Source of the DNA: Clostridia bacterium
GTDB taxonomy: Bacteria > Bacillota_A > Clostridia > Oscillospirales > CAG-272
DNA length: 6,103 nucleotides
Direction: 5' to 3'
NCBI GenBank assembly: GCA_017959485.1
Contig: JAGDAM010000330.1
Location: forward strand, 1-6,103
Shown: in pieces, positions 5,562 through 6,103 of the stretch
Position numbering within the stretch: the stretch's first letter is position 1
How the letters are laid out: the number at the start of each line of letters is the position of its first letter
Translations under genes and position numbers: made by a program
The notes under the pieces: model-generated
Database searches by the model: none
What the model was told of the DNA's origin: nothing
Seen by the model: the letters and a program-made list of their open reading frames with translations, nothing else

Positions 5562-6103
5562 TGAAAAAAATGACAAAAACAGCCGCCCTTATCGCGGCGG
5601 CGGCAATGATACTTGCGATTATTTCGTCCTGCGCGGCCGGAAGCGGCGGCGCGACGTCGACCGAAGCCGATATTACTTACTTACCGGATACCGGATCGGT
5701 CTGCGTACCTTCCGAATCGACCGCTGACGCCGGAACCGAAGAGACCGCCGTGACCACCGACGCCGAAATCACGACGCAAAAACCGGTCGAAACCACGAAA
5801 CCGGAAGAGACTACGGCGAAACCTGTCGAGACCACGAAACCCGAGGAAACGACGTCGAAGCCGGTCGAGACCACGAAGCCCGAGGAGACGACGGCAAAGC
5901 CGGTCGAAACGACGAAACCCGAGGAAACGACGGCAAAGCCGGTCGAGACGACTCCCGAGCCGACGAGCGCGTCGCAGGGATCTTCGGGTGATTCGCCGTT
6001 CCGGCTCGAAGGAGACACTTCGGAATTCAAATACACTCAGGAACGGGTCTGCGAGGACTTCTCCGCGCTTGTCACCCTTTCATATTCCGCGTTTTTCTCG
6101 GGA
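5561..6103 (+). CDS. Lipoprotein with TTKPEET-repeat linker, N-terminal part only (runs off right edge)
   Basis: 181 residues are visible from the ATG at 5561-5563, with no stop before the edge. Residues 1-23 are a signal peptide (MKKMTKT, then ALIAAAAMILAIISS) and Cys24 of ISSC is the likely lipidated residue, so the protein should be anchored outside the membrane. Residues 25-74 are a Ser/Thr/Ala/Glu-rich stretch. Residues 75-131 are four 13-residue repeats of PVETTKPEETTAK (one with Ser for Ala) and a partial fifth, an extended hydrophilic spacer likely to hold the following domain away from the surface. From about residue 145 (PFRLEGDTSEFKYTQERV) a folded domain starts but is cut off, so the function cannot be named. 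The start overlaps the isomerase stop by one base and has only a weak GAAAG upstream; an ATG three codons later is a possible alternative. A run of seven A directly follows the first ATG. Confidence 0.88.
   Translation, partial: MKKMTKTAALIAAAAMILAIISSCAAGSGGATSTEADITYLPDTGSVCVPSESTADAGTEETAVTTDAEITTQKPVETTKPEETTAKPVETTKPEETTSKPVETTKPEETTAKPVETTKPEETTAKPVETTPEPTSASQGSSGDSPFRLEGDTSEFKYTQERVCEDFSALVTLSYSAFFSG
5783..5953 (+). repeat. 39-base in-frame tandem repeat (4 units plus 15 bases) in the lipoprotein linker
   Basis: Units are at 5783-5821, 5822-5860, 5861-5899 and 5900-5938, with a partial at 5939-5953. Each encodes PVETTKPEETT[A/S]K. The units differ in DNA almost only at synonymous third positions, for example AAA/AAG, GAA/GAG and ACC/ACG. 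There are no spacers, and the array keeps the reading frame throughout. Confidence 0.95.

Noticed and set aside
5783..5953. CRISPR-like array
   Set aside because: The 39-base units are directly adjacent with no unique spacers and encode an in-frame protein repeat.
5677..6036. Minus-strand frame with repeated VVSSGFVVSTGF segments
   Set aside because: It is the antisense reading of the lipoprotein repeats, with no signal peptide or ribosome site; the plus-strand frame has both lipobox and operon context.

Overview
The window looks like a GC-rich chromosomal segment of an anaerobic Bacillota, most likely an uncultured Clostridia of gut or rumen type. The reasons are the paired UPF0237 (ACT) and UPF0210/DUF711 genes, which are typical of Gram-positive anaerobes and streptococci, and two lipoproteins, one with a clostridial-style Thr/Pro/Glu/Lys repeat linker. 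AT-rich sigma-A-like promoters also stand out sharply from the GC-rich genes. No rRNA, tRNA, CRISPR array or insertion sequence was seen. The lineage is an inference from protein style, not from a marker gene.

Layout. Two transcription units diverge from a 180-base AT-rich intergenic region (4479-4658). Leftward (minus strand) lie five tightly packed genes. In order they are a small ACT-domain protein (4478-4209), a DUF711/UPF0210 'PFL family' protein (4192-2834), an amidohydrolase-2 type metallohydrolase (2834-2007), a lipoprotein with a probable beta-propeller (2010-658), and an unrecognised beta-rich protein that runs off the left edge (655-1). After the first 16-base gap, every junction is an overlap or a 2-base gap (TGATG, ATGA, TGAAAATG), so this is almost certainly one translationally coupled operon. 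Rightward (plus strand) lie a sugar-phosphate isomerase/epimerase-like TIM barrel (4659-5561) and, overlapping by one base (TAATG), a lipoprotein with 39-base tandem repeats that runs off the right edge.

Control region. Each direction has a good promoter with an extended -10 (TGGTATAAT). The two -10 elements sit in an 11-base inverted repeat, TATGGTATAAT, at 4533-4543 and 4616-4626. A perfect 7-bp hairpin lies in the predicted short leader of the minus-strand operon, just before the ACT start codon.

How the genes may work together. The ACT protein is probably a small-molecule sensor partnered with the DUF711 protein. The metallohydrolase and the isomerase-like barrel are cytoplasmic metal enzymes of unknown substrate, and the two lipoproteins would be displayed outside the membrane. 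A carbohydrate- or small-metabolite-related role is plausible but is not shown by the sequence. There is no gene-free stretch longer than 300 bases.
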